DNA from: Pseudomonas sp. St316
Lineage (GTDB): Bacteria > Pseudomonadota > Gammaproteobacteria > Pseudomonadales > Pseudomonadaceae
DNA length: 64,000 nt
Direction of reading: 5' to 3'
NCBI RefSeq assembly: GCF_018325905.1
Contig: NZ_AP021901.1
Coordinates: 1,302,001 to 1,366,000 of the forward strand
Shown here: in pieces, positions 9,718-18,385 of the stretch
How positions within the stretch are numbered: the first letter of the stretch is position 1
Layout of the letters: every line of letters begins with the position of its first letter
The notes under the pieces: model-generated
The model's input: only the letters and a program-made list of their open reading frames with translations
Told to the model about the DNA's origin: nothing
Database searches by the model: none
Position numbers and translations under genes: made by a program

Positions 9718-9826
9718 CTGTGGGAGCAAAGCTTGCTCGCGAAACAGGCGACTCGATTTCTGAAAGACCGCATTGTCTTCATCGCGGGCAAGCCTTGCTC
9801 CCACAGAAGCCTTGCTCCCAAAGAGG
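9718..9826. repeat. REP doublet, family 1, with an extra half-repeat
   Basis: Arms ctgtgggagcaaagcttgct (9718) and gcgggcaagccttgctccca up to 9806. A truncated duplicate of the right arm (aagccttgctcccaaag) follows at 9807. Confidence 0.88.
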
Positions 9827-9874
9827 GTTGTGTTCAGTCAATGGATGAAGGGTACTTCAGCCACCGCCAGTCCC

Positions 9875-10660
9875 TCAATCTTCGTCACTGCCCTCTGCCT
9901 TCCAATACCCCACCGCCTTCAGGAAATCCGGGTCCAAGCCTTTCTCCTCCAGCAACACCTTGCGAATCTGCCGCGACACCTTGCTCTCGGTGGCGACCCA
10001 GGCATATAGCTTGCCACCGGGCATTTCCAGGTGTTGCACGGTGGTCAGCAGGTTGTCCCGGCGGCCTTCGCGCAGGACCCAGATCACGTGGACCTGCGCC
10101 GGGCTGTGGAGGATCTGTTGCTCGGCGCCATTCTCCACTTCCACCACCACCAGGGCGCGGCGGTTCGGCGTCAGCCCTTCGAGGCGGCGGGCGATGGCGG
10201 GCAGGGCGGTTTCGTCGCCGATCAGCAGGTAGCTGTCGAAGATGTCCGGCACGATCATCGAGCCCCGTGGCCCGGCGATGTTGAGGTATTGCCCGGGCGC
10301 TGCCTGGGCCGCCCAGGTCGCGGCGGGGCCGTCGCCGTGGAGCACGAAATCGATGTCCAGCTCCAGGCTGTCCAGGTCATAACGGCGCGGGGTGTAGTCG
10401 CGCATCTCGGGCATCGGGCCCTGGGTTTTGCCGGCGCTGGGGCTGAAGTTTTCCAGGGCAGCGTGTTCCTCGGCGTTCTGCGGGAACAGCAGCTTGACGT
10501 GATCGTCCGTGCCCAGGCTGGCGAACCCGGCCAGTTCCGGCCCCCCGAGGGTGACGCGGCGCATGCGTGGGGTCAGGTCTTGCACCCGCAACACTTGCAG
10601 GCGACGGCGTTTGATCTCGTGGGTGACGCGGTGGATGGTGTTTGGATCGACTTCGGTCAT
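9875..10660 (-). CDS. Siderophore-interacting protein (FAD-dependent ferric-siderophore reductase)
   Basis: A 261-residue protein of the SIP/ViuB family. The FAD-binding domain shows RMRRVTLGGPEL near residue 35 and the flavin motif RDYTPRRYD near residue 87; AGPRGSM follows near residue 128. The NAD(P)H domain has SYLLIGDETALPAI near residue 142 and the C-terminal YAWVATESKVSRQIRKVL. Such proteins, including E. coli YqjH (NfeF), reduce ferric siderophores in the cytoplasm to release iron. The gene's start overlaps the end of the PadR-type regulator gene, so the two form a coupled operon. Confidence 0.92.
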   Translation of the reverse strand: MTEVDPNTIHRVTHEIKRRRLQVLRVQDLTPRMRRVTLGGPELAGFASLGTDDHVKLLFPQNAEEHAALENFSPSAGKTQGPMPEMRDYTPRRYDLDSLELDIDFVLHGDGPAATWAAQAAPGQYLNIAGPRGSMIVPDIFDSYLLIGDETALPAIARRLEGLTPNRRALVVVEVENGAEQQILHSPAQVHVIWVLREGRRDNLLTTVQHLEMPGGKLYAWVATESKVSRQIRKVLLEEKGLDPDFLKAVGYWKAEGSDED

Positions 10661-11223
10661 TGGCTTGACTCCGAGACGGGTGGACGGTCAGGGCCGTCGA
10701 TAATGGCTTGAGCAGTGTCGTTGAGCAGGTCGCGCACCCGCCGGATTTCTTCCGGGCTCCAGTGGCCCGGGTGCTTTTGCAGCGCATGCCGCAGGTTATA
10801 CACCGCTTCATGGATTTCCGGGGGCCGATCAGGGCCGCGCAAGGTGCGCTTGCTGATTTCAATGCGCGTGCGCACCTCGTCCAGCGCCTCGGCCTGTTCC
10901 TCAAGTGATAGACGTCCGGCCTCGGTCAAGCTGTAGCATTTTTTTCCATCGTCGACGCCGCAGCTGACCATTGCACTCGTTTCCAGGAACGACAGGGTCG
11001 GGTAGATCACGCCGGGGCTGGGGCTGTAGGCGCCGTCGAACATGTTCTCGATCCGGCGGATCAGGTCATAGCCGTGGCAAGGCTGTTCGGCAATCAATGC
11101 CAAAGCCAGCAGTTTCAGGTCGCCGGAAGCAAAGACCCGGGGGCCGCGACTGCCACGCTCGCGCCCGGCCAGGCGTTCGAAACCGTCGTGTTCGCGTTTG
11201 TGGGGGGAATAAGGGACGGTCAT
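10657..11223 (-). CDS. PadR-family regulator, YqjI-like
   Basis: A 188-residue protein. The start at 11223 was chosen because GGAG lies 8 nt upstream; in-frame ATGs at 11244 and 11274 are alternatives. The PadR winged helix follows a short His-containing N-terminal tail: RVFASGDLKLLALALIAEQP, CHGYDLIRRIENMF and PSPGVIYPTLSFLE. The C-terminal half is helical, for dimerisation. E. coli YqjI is a nickel-responsive repressor of itself and of yqjH, the same partner type as here. Overlap with the reductase gene by 4 bp indicates co-expression. The metal ligand is inferred, since the His-rich tail is much poorer than in E. coli. Confidence 0.88.
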   Translation of the reverse strand: MTVPYSPHKREHDGFERLAGRERGSRGPRVFASGDLKLLALALIAEQPCHGYDLIRRIENMFDGAYSPSPGVIYPTLSFLETSAMVSCGVDDGKKCYSLTEAGRLSLEEQAEALDEVRTRIEISKRTLRGPDRPPEIHEAVYNLRHALQKHPGHWSPEEIRRVRDLLNDTAQAIIDGPDRPPVSESSQ

Positions 11224-11257
11224 ATGCGGTTCTCCGTTCTGCATAAGAAAGTATTGA

Positions 11258-11320
11258 GATATAACTTTCGCCATGTGATATATCTTTGAGTGTGGGCAGT
11301 TGCTGCAACTAAGATATATC
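11258..11320 (-). promoter_or_regulatory. Operator cluster for the YqjI-like regulator (gatatatc boxes)
   Basis: Two perfect gatatatc palindromes (11277-11284 and 11313-11320) and one degenerate copy, gatataac (11258-11265), lie 35-100 bp upstream of the regulator gene. Centres are 36 and about 19 bp apart. YqjI-type operators are AT-rich gatatatc palindromes, so autorepression of the regulator-reductase operon is a good inference. Confidence 0.75.
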
Positions 11321-11659
11321 TAATTTTGTGACGGCTACTTGTAATGAAGCAAGACCTTACCTGAATGTGGCGGGTAGGCGGGTGATGGGTTTCTACAGTC
11401 GTTTTTTCTTGACAATGAGCAATGCCGCGGCGCTGCTGAGTATGTGGGCCGTTTCTGACATACAAACTTAAATTTTATATATGGGTGGGTATTTTTCGCG
11501 CATTTGTATGCCGCATTTACTACAAGCTTGTGGGAAATTGCCTGCTTTTTTTTAGTTAAAGAGAGCCGATCATGCCCGGCGTTGGAAGTGCAGCCAAAGT
11601 TGTTGTCTGGCAGCACTTACAACCCTTCTCTATTTATGCCAAGAACAGGTGTTAACAAC
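11321..11659. other. AT-rich gene-free stretch before the pilus locus
   Basis: No gene recognised. It is clearly AT-richer than its surroundings and should hold the promoter of the pilus operon. I could not choose one promoter by eye. Confidence 0.5.
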
Positions 11660-12145
11660 ATGCTCAAACAATTCGTATCCGGTACTGCTCTGGTCGCTGC
11701 TGCCCTGAGTTCTTCGGCGGCGTTCGCCGTCGACGATGCTCGCTCCTCGATCCACATCACTGCGAACATTCCGACCGAGCAATTCCATGTGCTGCCACGT
11801 GACCCGAACTTCGGTAAAGACGAGGTCATGAGCTACAACACGGTCAGCGGCACCTTGACTTCGTTGCGCCAGACCTTCGACGTGAAGAACACCAACGGTT
11901 CGGTCCACGCCTACATCGAGGGTGGCCCGGCATCGCTTTACAACGGTCGTGATGCCATTGCCCTGACCACCAAGTTCAACGGCATCACCCTGTCCGCCCT
12001 GCCTCAGGAAGTGGTGGATGATGCAACCTCCACTCCAGGTACCCAGGCTGACATGACCATCGTCGCGGCCAAGCCACTGGACACCCAGAACGGCCTGTAC
12101 ACCACCGACATGACCGTGATCTTCGACGCCGTGCCGCGCCCGTGA
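11660..12145 (+). CDS. CS1-type fimbrial major subunit, copy 1
   Basis: A 161-residue pilin. The start at 11660 gives a signal peptide (residues 1-23) ending SAAFA; an open frame from 11504 is longer but not coding-like. The mature part begins VDDARSSIHITANIP and carries the family landmarks FHVLPRDPNFG, SLRQTFDVKNTNGSVHAYIE, LPQEVVDDATSTPGTQADM and the C-terminal TDMTVIFDAVPRP that supplies the last strand. CS1/cable pilins polymerise by donor-strand exchange outside the outer membrane. It heads the operon, and a strong hairpin separates it from the usher gene. Three close paralogues lie 7-9 kb downstream. Confidence 0.93.
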   Translation: MLKQFVSGTALVAAALSSSAAFAVDDARSSIHITANIPTEQFHVLPRDPNFGKDEVMSYNTVSGTLTSLRQTFDVKNTNGSVHAYIEGGPASLYNGRDAIALTTKFNGITLSALPQEVVDDATSTPGTQADMTIVAAKPLDTQNGLYTTDMTVIFDAVPRP

Positions 12146-12195
12146 TGCCGTTCGATGCCCGCTGAGTTTCACCTCGTTTAACGGGCATTGCCGCA

Positions 12196-12225
12196 GGCCG
12201 TCCGGCGCTCCCCCGCCGGGCGGCC
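12196..12225 (+). promoter_or_regulatory. Intercistronic hairpin between pilin and usher genes
   Basis: ggccgtccggcg and cgccgggcggcc pair over 12 positions (one mismatch) around a 6-nt loop, with no T-run. The position suggests 3' stabilisation of pilin mRNA or partial termination, giving more pilin than usher. Confidence 0.6.
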
Positions 12226-12271
12226 CGCACCTGAAACGCCCTGATCGTTCGCTGATTATGAGAATCCGTTG

Positions 12272-14806
12272 ATGTTTCCGATGACACCCATCGCGGGTGC
12301 CCTCGCGCTCTTTTTGTGCGCGAGTGCATTGGCTGCGCCGACTGCCCCCGGTACCACACCCAGAAGCCTGCTGGCCCAGGCCAAGGGGTTGCCGGCTGAG
12401 TTTGAATCGCACTTTTTCGATGTGCCTTTGGCGGTTCGTGTCGAACTCAATCAACAGTACCTCGGTGAAGCCATGGTGGTCTTGACCCGGGATGATCGTA
12501 TTACCCTGCTCGAATTCAACGACACGCAGGACAGCCCGATAAAAGCTGTCGAGCGCGAGCAATGGGAGCAGCATCTCAAGCAAGGACAAAAGCTGGGCGC
12601 CTGTGAAGGCAAATGCCCGTCCGGACTGCTGGCTGTGCACTACAGTCTGGAAAACTCATTGGTGTCGATCCTGACCAGGGACGTGGAACGAGCCAACGAA
12701 ATCAAGCGTTATCACGATCAGCCGGACGGCGGCAGCCTCGGCCTGATCTTCAACAACCAACTGAATATCAATGGCGGCCAGGAGCAGGACACGGGCGGGC
12801 GCTATGGCCTCAACGCCAGTTCCAGCCTCGGCAACTGGAGCCAGTCAATGGACCTCCAGCTTTCGCGCCTTGGCGGCCCGGACGACAAGCTGTACCACGC
12901 CGTCCATGAGCTTTACACCCAACGGGAGCTGGAAGGGAGTTTCTTGCGCCTGGGTTATTTCACCCCCAGTTCCGATGGCTTGAACCGTCAGATCCGTTCG
13001 TTCGGTGCCAACCCGGACACCGCCCTCGGCGTGATGTACGGCAGCTCCGACAGCCTGGTGATGGAAAATCCCAAGCCCAGTGTCTACCCCATTTACGTCA
13101 CCGCCAGCCGTCAGGCTTCGGTGGAGATCTATCGTAACGGCCTGTTGATCAATACCCAGGCGGTCAGCGCCGGCTTGCAGAGCCTGGACACCCGGCCCTT
13201 GCCCGGCGGCATCTATGAAGTGGAAGTGCGGTTGATCGAGGACGGGCAAACCACCGCCACCAGCCAGGAGCTGGTCTACAAGCCCAATAATTGGAGCAAT
13301 TTCGAGGACCGCTGGCGCTACAACCTGTTCGCCGGACGCGAAACCAGGCTGTGGAGCAATTGGGAAGACCAGCCCTCGGGTTTCACTACGGCAGGTGTGG
13401 GGTTCAACTACCTGCTGCATCCCCGGGTGATCCTCGGCGCCTCCACGCGCCAAGTGCAGGACAAACTGCAAGTGGGCACTTCGGTGGACTGGACGCTGGC
13501 CAGCAACACCAGCCTGTACGCCAACGTCTATCAGACCCAGCAGTACGGCACCGGCATGGACATCCAGGGTCTGTACAGCTACGGCCACGGCAGTGTCGTG
13601 GCGAGCCACAACCGCAGCTGGCTGGACACCCGCAACACCTATGAAACCCTGGCGGACGGCACCCGCGTTCGCCAGCGCAATGTGTTCGTCGGCCAGACCA
13701 GCAACTCTTCGTTGTCGGTCAACCATCGCTTGAGCAACAAGACCTCCATCAATGGACGGCTGGCCTACAGCGAAGGCAACGTCCAGGGCACGGGGCTGGA
13801 CCTGGGCTGGACCCAGCGCGGCAAGCTGCGTGGCAGCGATGCCAACTGGCGGCTGTCGGTGTTTGACCGCCCCGGTACGTCGAGCACCGCCGAGCGGCGC
13901 AATCGCGGCGTCGACCTGAGCATCAGTGTCGCGTTGGGCGGGCCGGGCGAGTACTGGTCGGGCAGCATCGGTACCCGCACATCGCGGGACGGGGACCGGG
14001 ACCACAATGCCTCGCTGACCTATCGCCGGGACCTGCAGGATCACGTGTTGCAAAGTGTCTCCGCGACCGCGCTGGCCGACACCTACGGCGTGGGCATGTC
14101 TGGCATCGCCAGTTTCATGACCGATTCGCTCTATGGCGATGGTTTCGTCCAGCGCTCTTCCTACAACGACAACCTGACCGGCGGCTTGAACCTGACCAGC
14201 ACCGTCGCCGTGGGCGGCCAGAAAGCCGCCTTCACCGGCCTGCCCCAAGGGCGCGGCGCGGGGATGATCGTCGACGTGGAAACCGACCTGGACGATGTCG
14301 CCCTGCGCGCCGACGACTTGACCGGTGGCAGCACGGCATTGCGCCCGGGCCGTAACTTCGTCCCCATCACCGCCTACAAAAACAGCATGGTGACCTTCGA
14401 CTTCGACGGCGTGCATCCGCCGGCGGCGAATATCGAGCCTTCACGCACCCGTTACCACCTGAACAAAGGGGGCGTGGACTACCGCAAGATCCAGGTGATG
14501 AGAACCGTGACCGTGCTCGGGCGCCTGGTGGACGAACAGGGCGAACCGCTCAGGGGCCATCACGTGATCAACCACGCCAGCCGCGGTGTCAGCGAGGCGG
14601 ACGGGTTCTTCTCCATGGAAATGAATGCCAGCTCGCCCACCCTGGAGGTGCGCTACGGCAGCGAATTGTTCTGCCGCTTCCGCCTCGACCCGGACAACGC
14701 CGACCGCGAAGGCGATGTGTTGATGATCGGCGACTTGCGCTGCACGCCGGACAGCCTGGCCGATACGACGATTCCTGGGGCCGACAGTGCGAAACAGCGC
14801 TCGTGA
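12272..14806 (+). CDS. CS1-type pilus outer-membrane usher (TcfC/CblC-like)
   Basis: An 844-residue usher of the alternate chaperone-usher class, in the expected size range. ATG 12272 was taken; 12281 is also possible. A signal peptide covers about residues 1-22. The N-terminal part has a Cys pair (ACEGKCPSG). The plug/barrel region includes VYPIYVTASRQASVEIYRNG, LQSLDTRPLPGGIYEVEVRL and many alternating beta strands (residues 330-650). The C-terminal CS1 domain includes VTVLGRLVDEQGEPLRGHHV, VSEADGFFSMEM and a final Cys pair (LFCRF, LRCTP). It secretes and assembles pilin-chaperone complexes across the outer membrane. Confidence 0.93.
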   Translation: MFPMTPIAGALALFLCASALAAPTAPGTTPRSLLAQAKGLPAEFESHFFDVPLAVRVELNQQYLGEAMVVLTRDDRITLLEFNDTQDSPIKAVEREQWEQHLKQGQKLGACEGKCPSGLLAVHYSLENSLVSILTRDVERANEIKRYHDQPDGGSLGLIFNNQLNINGGQEQDTGGRYGLNASSSLGNWSQSMDLQLSRLGGPDDKLYHAVHELYTQRELEGSFLRLGYFTPSSDGLNRQIRSFGANPDTALGVMYGSSDSLVMENPKPSVYPIYVTASRQASVEIYRNGLLINTQAVSAGLQSLDTRPLPGGIYEVEVRLIEDGQTTATSQELVYKPNNWSNFEDRWRYNLFAGRETRLWSNWEDQPSGFTTAGVGFNYLLHPRVILGASTRQVQDKLQVGTSVDWTLASNTSLYANVYQTQQYGTGMDIQGLYSYGHGSVVASHNRSWLDTRNTYETLADGTRVRQRNVFVGQTSNSSLSVNHRLSNKTSINGRLAYSEGNVQGTGLDLGWTQRGKLRGSDANWRLSVFDRPGTSSTAERRNRGVDLSISVALGGPGEYWSGSIGTRTSRDGDRDHNASLTYRRDLQDHVLQSVSATALADTYGVGMSGIASFMTDSLYGDGFVQRSSYNDNLTGGLNLTSTVAVGGQKAAFTGLPQGRGAGMIVDVETDLDDVALRADDLTGGSTALRPGRNFVPITAYKNSMVTFDFDGVHPPAANIEPSRTRYHLNKGGVDYRKIQVMRTVTVLGRLVDEQGEPLRGHHVINHASRGVSEADGFFSMEMNASSPTLEVRYGSELFCRFRLDPDNADREGDVLMIGDLRCTPDSLADTTIPGADSAKQRS

Positions 14807-14810
14807 AGCG

Positions 14811-14926
14811 GTGGGAGCAAAGCTTGCTCATGAAAGTGTGGGAGCAAAGCTTGCTCGCGATGAACGATGACGCGGTTAACCGGGAAATCGAGGCGCCTGC
14901 ATCGCGGGCAAGCCTTGCTCCCACAG
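14811..14926. repeat. REP doublet, family 1, inside the pilus operon
   Basis: Two left arms (gtgggagcaaagcttgctca at 14811 and a second at 14838) face one right arm ending cttgctcccacag at 14926. It separates the usher from the first adhesin gene and may modulate their relative mRNA levels. Confidence 0.88.
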
Positions 14927-14980
14927 ATGATTCTCACCCCCTGTTTGTAGTGATTGGTCTTGATGTATGAGGTTGTATTA

Positions 14981-16236
14981 ATGAAATGTTTATCGGCGGC
15001 AGGGCGTGGTGTGGCTTCGGTGTTGTTGTTTGCCTCGCTTCTTGCTGGTCCAACAACGGCCAGTGCACTGACGCAAGAGATCAGTGCGCTTTTTCGGCCC
15101 GATCCTGCAAAACCTACGGAGAACAAGTTCACCAATACCACGCCAGTGAGTGGGTATTGCGCCCAGTATTCCGCGCAATGTGCCAGCACGAATATGTTCA
15201 GTATTCGAATGCCCATTATTTTTAATTCGTCCAGGCCTATCGAGGCTAATCATGTGGATAGTCGGCAGGGCGCCATGTTCAGGATGCCCACCGATTGGCG
15301 TCCTGTAACAGTAAACAATTCAAGCACTGGTGAAAGTGAAGAGGTTGAAATACGAATATCCGGTGTGGGTTCGCAATATCGCCTCAACGAGAATCCTATT
15401 GATCTGGTGGGGGGGGCGTGGACCTTGTCACGGCGCATTTCAGGCTCTGGGGCGGCAGTTGGGTATATGCACCTGCTCCATGCCGTCAGACTGGTGTTGG
15501 TTACTACAGTACGCATTGGTACACATTTTTCTGGACGACGCCACAGGCAGGCTCTTGTAACAAACAAGCCAAATTCCTGATACCGGAACTAAAGTACAAC
15601 TATCTGGATTTCGCTTACGAATTGCGCACACCCAACCCCTTGAAGATGTCTGTCGGTCATTACACGGGGACGTTGAACTATACCGTCGGGCCAGGACAAG
15701 ACTTCGACATGGGCGATGTCATGATCCCAAACGATTCGACCATCACCCTCAATTTCAATCTCGAAGTCCAACACACCCTCAAAGTCGAAGTCCCCCCCGG
15801 CGGCAACCGGGTCGATCTGGAGCCCCAGGAAGGCTGGCAAGTCTGGCTCAACAGCGGGCGCAAACCAACGCGGCTGTTGCGTGACCAACGCTTCCATATC
15901 TCGGCCTCCTCGCGTTTCAAGATGGCGCTCGAATGCCAATACGTCAGCGGCAATACCTGCGCGGTCGCAGAAACCGACACCGGCCACGCCGTGCCGGTGG
16001 ACGTCAGCGTCAGCCTGCCCGATGGCCTGACCGACGCCGCCGGCCAGCCGGTCAACCGTCGCCGGTTACTGCGTGACGGCAGTGGCACCGAACTGTTCCA
16101 GCCGGGTTTTTACATCGAGCGCCGATCAGGAACCCTGCACTTCGAAGTGGGCCGCAGCGCTGTTGAAGAGATGCTTGGCAATGGCGCCAAGGCGTATAGC
16201 GGCAACGTCACCGTGATTTGGGATTCGGAAGTTTAA
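14981..16236 (+). pseudogene. CS1-type tip adhesin (CooD/CblD-like), copy 1, off-frame at a G8 tract
   Basis: The start at 14981 has TGAGG 8 nt upstream and gives a signal peptide (residues 1-29). The first frame is colinear with the intact paralogue at 16304 up to NPIDLVGG, then fails at eight consecutive G (15409-15416). The second frame resumes at VDLVTAHFRLWGGSW and matches the paralogue to the last residue (VTVIWDSEV). Adding one G would give a 418-residue protein, the same architecture as the 411-residue copy 2: NKFTNTTPVSGYC, DSRQGAMFRMP, FAYELRTPNPLKM, GPGQDFDMGDVMIPNDS, VEVPPGGNRVDLEP. The family forms the pilus tip, initiates assembly and binds receptors. This is a decayed copy, a phase-variable OFF state or a sequencing error. 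Confidence 0.85.
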
Positions 16237-16303
16237 AACCCCTGGTTTGTTCAACGGCTGCTTTTCCCCGCCAGGACTTGCCCTGATGCATGAGGTTGCG
16301 TAG

Positions 16304-17539
16304 ATGAAATTCTCAAGAACACTCGCAAGCGGTATGGCTGCCACCGTTTGGTTGGCTTGTTTGCCAACTGTCGATGCCGCCACTCTGGACATAACAGCGC
16401 AGTTCAGAGCCGATAGCGCCAAGCCCCAAGAGAATAAGTTTGTCAACACCACTCGAAACAGCGGCTATTGCGAGCAGTTTGCCGCGCAGTGCCAATCGGC
16501 AGGGATGTTCAGTCTGCGATTGGGCACGGGCGCTTCAGGCGGGCCGATCCAGGCCAATCATGAAGATGTCCGCCAGGGGGCGATGCTCAAGGCACCGGCC
16601 AGCTGGCGTACCGTACAGGTGACCCATGCAGGGACAGGCCATACCGAAATGCTTGAGTTGCGCGTGGTCGCAATGGGCGGGGCGATCGGGCTGACGCCCA
16701 ATCCGACTGACATTGTCGGTGGCGGCGTGAGTGACGAAACCGCCTATAACATGATTTTCGGTTCGACCTGGTGGCAAGCCCCGACGCCCTGTGTGAGACA
16801 GGGAGCCAGCATTTCCCACGCCTGGTTCTTCTGGAGGACCCCGACAGAAGAAGCGTGTGCCAAACCGGCCCGTTATCTGATTCCTCGGTTCCAGTACCAG
16901 GACCTGAGTTTTGCCTACGAGCTGCGCACACCCAATCCTTTGAAAATGGCCGGTGGGCAGTACCGGGGCTCGCTGACGTTCGGCATCGGGCCGGGCCAGG
17001 ATTTTGACTTCGGTGACGTCGTGATCCCCAACGATTCGGCGCTCACACTCAATTTCACACTGGACGTCGAACACGTCCTCAAAGTCGAGATTCCACCGGG
17101 AGGCAACCAGGTGGAATTGGAGCCTCGAGAGGGCTGGAAAGCCTGGTTGAGCAATGGCAGCAAACCCACGGTGCTGTTTCGCGACCATCCGTTCCTGATC
17201 TCGACGTCTTCACCTTTCACGATGAGGCTTGAGTGTCGCTACATGGCAGGCACCGAGTGCGGTGTCACGGCAGCCGGTTCCGCCATTTATTACCCGGTGG
17301 ATGTCTATGTCTCGCTGCCCGACGGTTTGACCCATCCCAACGGGCAACCGGTCAATCGCCACACGGTGCCCGTCGCTGGCTTTGCCAATCCTGTTCGATT
17401 TCTCCCGATCCGGTACATCGACCGCAAGACCGGAACCCTGCATTTCCAGATCCGCACCGCCAGTGTCTCCGCGATGCTGGACCGTGAGCCCGACACCTAT
17501 ACCGGCGGCGTCACGGTGATCTGGGATTCAGAGGTTTGA
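16304..17539 (+). CDS. CS1-type tip adhesin / pilus initiator (CooD/CblD-like), copy 2
   Basis: A 411-residue exported protein; the signal peptide ends near residue 25 (PTVDA). It is colinear with copy 1 throughout: NKFVNTTRNSGYCEQF, DVRQGAMLKAPASWR, NPTDIVGGG, FAYELRTPNPLKM, GPGQDFDFGDVVIPNDS, EIPPGGNQVELEP, VSLPDGLTHPNGQPVNR and a C-terminal strand TGGVTVIWDSEV. The two-domain plan (variable N-terminal adhesin, C-terminal pilin domain) fits a CooD/CblD tip subunit. The homologous stretch of the G tract reads GGTGGCGGC here, so this copy has no homopolymer. It follows copy 1 by 67 bp, with the same atgaggttg leader. Confidence 0.92.
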   Translation: MKFSRTLASGMAATVWLACLPTVDAATLDITAQFRADSAKPQENKFVNTTRNSGYCEQFAAQCQSAGMFSLRLGTGASGGPIQANHEDVRQGAMLKAPASWRTVQVTHAGTGHTEMLELRVVAMGGAIGLTPNPTDIVGGGVSDETAYNMIFGSTWWQAPTPCVRQGASISHAWFFWRTPTEEACAKPARYLIPRFQYQDLSFAYELRTPNPLKMAGGQYRGSLTFGIGPGQDFDFGDVVIPNDSALTLNFTLDVEHVLKVEIPPGGNQVELEPREGWKAWLSNGSKPTVLFRDHPFLISTSSPFTMRLECRYMAGTECGVTAAGSAIYYPVDVYVSLPDGLTHPNGQPVNRHTVPVAGFANPVRFLPIRYIDRKTGTLHFQIRTASVSAMLDREPDTYTGGVTVIWDSEV

Positions 17540-17597
17540 GTGGCGTGCCGTCCGGCAATGTTCAGTGAGTTGCGTTTAATACATGAGGTTTGAAGTG

Positions 17598-18341
17598 ATG
17601 AAGCATCTATTGGCATGGGTTGGTTTTCTTCTGTTTTGCGGCGTGGCCCAGGCCGGGCCGCAGATTGGTGTCGGGGTGGTCTACGACTACCTCGACGGAG
17701 ACAAAAGCACCTACATGAAGCGTGTGTTCAACGGGGGCACCTCCACGGCATTCGTCAAGGTCAACATTCTGGAGATTGTCTACAACGAAGATGGCAGCTA
17801 CCAGGAAGTGCCCCTGCAGGACCAGGCCAATGCCACGGCCAAGGATGGCCTGATGGCCAGCCCGGCGCGCCTGATCGTGCCGGCCAACGGCATGCAGGGC
17901 ACCCGGTTGCTGTTCATGGGCAACCGCGACAAGGAGCGTTACTTCCGAGTGCGTTTCGTGCCGGTGGTACCCGAAGCCGAGGATGAATTTGCCGTCAGCG
18001 CCGAGGAGCGCGAAGCCTACAAGAAAGAGCGCGTGGCGGCAGGGGTCAAGGTCCTGGCGGGCTACGGCACGGTGTTTTTCGTGCGGCCCAAGAACACCCG
18101 TTTCGAGACGCTCGTCGATGACAGCGCCAATCGTTACGTGGTGCGCAACAACGGCAACAGCGTCGTGGTGATCGATGAGTTCAAGGATTGCGTAGTGAAG
18201 AAAGAAAACGACTGCCGGCCGACCACCAAACACCACGTCATGGCCGGTCGCACGTTTTCGTTCGACAAGGAGGCGGGGCGTGAATATCGCTTCACGCTGA
18301 TCGAGGGCGGCAAGAGCAAAGCCGTCGAGATCAAGGGTTGA
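17598..18341 (+). CDS. CS1-type pilus periplasmic chaperone (CooB/CblB-like)
   Basis: A 247-residue protein. ATG 17598 was chosen over 17583 because GAGG lies 9 nt upstream and the signal peptide is then compact (ending VAQA). The N-terminal domain shows IGVGVVYDYLDGDKSTYMKR, VNILEIVYNEDGSYQEVPL and SPARLIVPANGMQGTRLLFM, the region that donates the G1-like strand. YFRVRFVPVVPEAEDEF follows, and then the second domain has two Cys (DCVVKKENDC). It binds secreted pilins in the periplasm and delivers them to the usher. Only one chaperone serves all six subunit genes in this locus. Confidence 0.92.
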   Translation: MKHLLAWVGFLLFCGVAQAGPQIGVGVVYDYLDGDKSTYMKRVFNGGTSTAFVKVNILEIVYNEDGSYQEVPLQDQANATAKDGLMASPARLIVPANGMQGTRLLFMGNRDKERYFRVRFVPVVPEAEDEFAVSAEEREAYKKERVAAGVKVLAGYGTVFFVRPKNTRFETLVDDSANRYVVRNNGNSVVVIDEFKDCVVKKENDCRPTTKHHVMAGRTFSFDKEAGREYRFTLIEGGKSKAVEIKG

Positions 18342-18385
18342 CGGTTGCCGTCGCCGAACCGTCCCAGACGCCACAGGTAATCAAT

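Noticed and set aside
11504..11659. N-terminal extension of pilin copy 1
   Set aside because: The extension lacks coding character, and the internal ATG at 11660 gives a proper signal peptide like its paralogues.
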